DNA from: Bacillota bacterium
GTDB lineage: Bacteria > Bacillota > Clostridia > Oscillospirales > Butyricicoccaceae
DNA length: 5,889 nucleotides
Assembly: GCA_030705725.1 (NCBI GenBank)
Contig: JAUZPW010000103.1
Coordinates: forward strand, 1 to 5,889
Reading direction: 5' to 3'
This document shows positions 5,839 through 5,889 of the stretch, piece after piece; position 1 is the stretch's first letter, and every line of letters begins with the position of its first letter. Below the pieces are notes generated by a model. The model searched no databases and had not been told where the DNA came from. It was given only the letters and a program-made list of their open reading frames with translations. Position numbers and translations under genes: made by a program.

Positions 5839-5889
5839 TTATGCATTCGCTTCTTTTTTCTCCGCAATCGCTTTGAGGGCGATGGCGAG
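5839..5889 (-). CDS. rplJ: Ribosomal protein L10 (uL10), last 16 codons
   Basis: On the - strand the bases from the window edge read LAIALKAIAEKKEANA followed by TAA. This resembles the usual L10 C-terminal helix (pattern LA..L.AI.EKKEA), which binds the N-terminal domains of L12. The location immediately upstream of rplL supports the call. Only the C-terminus lies in the window; the rest of the gene continues to the right. The identification rests on a short sequence plus gene order. Confidence 0.85.
   Translation of the reverse strand, partial: LAIALKAIAEKKEANA

Overview
The window most likely comes from a Clostridia-type Firmicute of moderate GC content. The best evidence is the ribosomal protein L7/L12 at the right end, whose dimerisation segment, Ala-rich hinge and C-terminal domain read like clostridial L12. 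The rplJ-rplL order and strong GGAGG-type ribosome binding sites agree. I cannot place it below class level.

Layout: (1) Positions 1-357 hold the 3' part of a multi-pass membrane protein of the lysylphosphatidylglycerol synthase/flippase-like TM family; it probably begins left of the window. (2) An AT-rich gap of about 100 bp carries an extended -10 promoter (420-428). (3) From there a tight three-gene + strand unit runs: a membrane methyltransferase of the isoprenylcysteine/phospholipid-methyltransferase type (492-1118), a bacterial GH3-family acyl-acid amido synthetase homologue (1108-2709, overlapping the first by 11 bp), and a large membrane sensor with N-terminal TM region, GAF, degenerate GGDEF and apparently intact HD-GYP domains (2721-5252). 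(4) The + unit ends in a 109-nt element, starting at the stop codon, that can fold as a cloverleaf: a 7-bp closing stem around three hairpins, one of 12 bp. It is followed by a bidirectional intrinsic terminator. (5) On the - strand, converging on that terminator, are rplL and the last codons of rplJ.

How the genes may work together (inference): the methyltransferase, GH3 protein and c-di-GMP phosphodiesterase are probably co-transcribed and translationally coupled. This suggests modification of a carboxylate or lipid-like compound at the membrane, together with c-di-GMP signalling. The flippase-like neighbour may belong to the same theme but has its own transcriptional context. No substrate can be read from the sequence.

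The points most worth a second look are the cloverleaf 3' UTR element, the in-frame UGA that separates a well-placed ATG (462) from the methyltransferase reading frame, the altered nucleotide-binding loop of the GH3 protein, and the gene combination itself.
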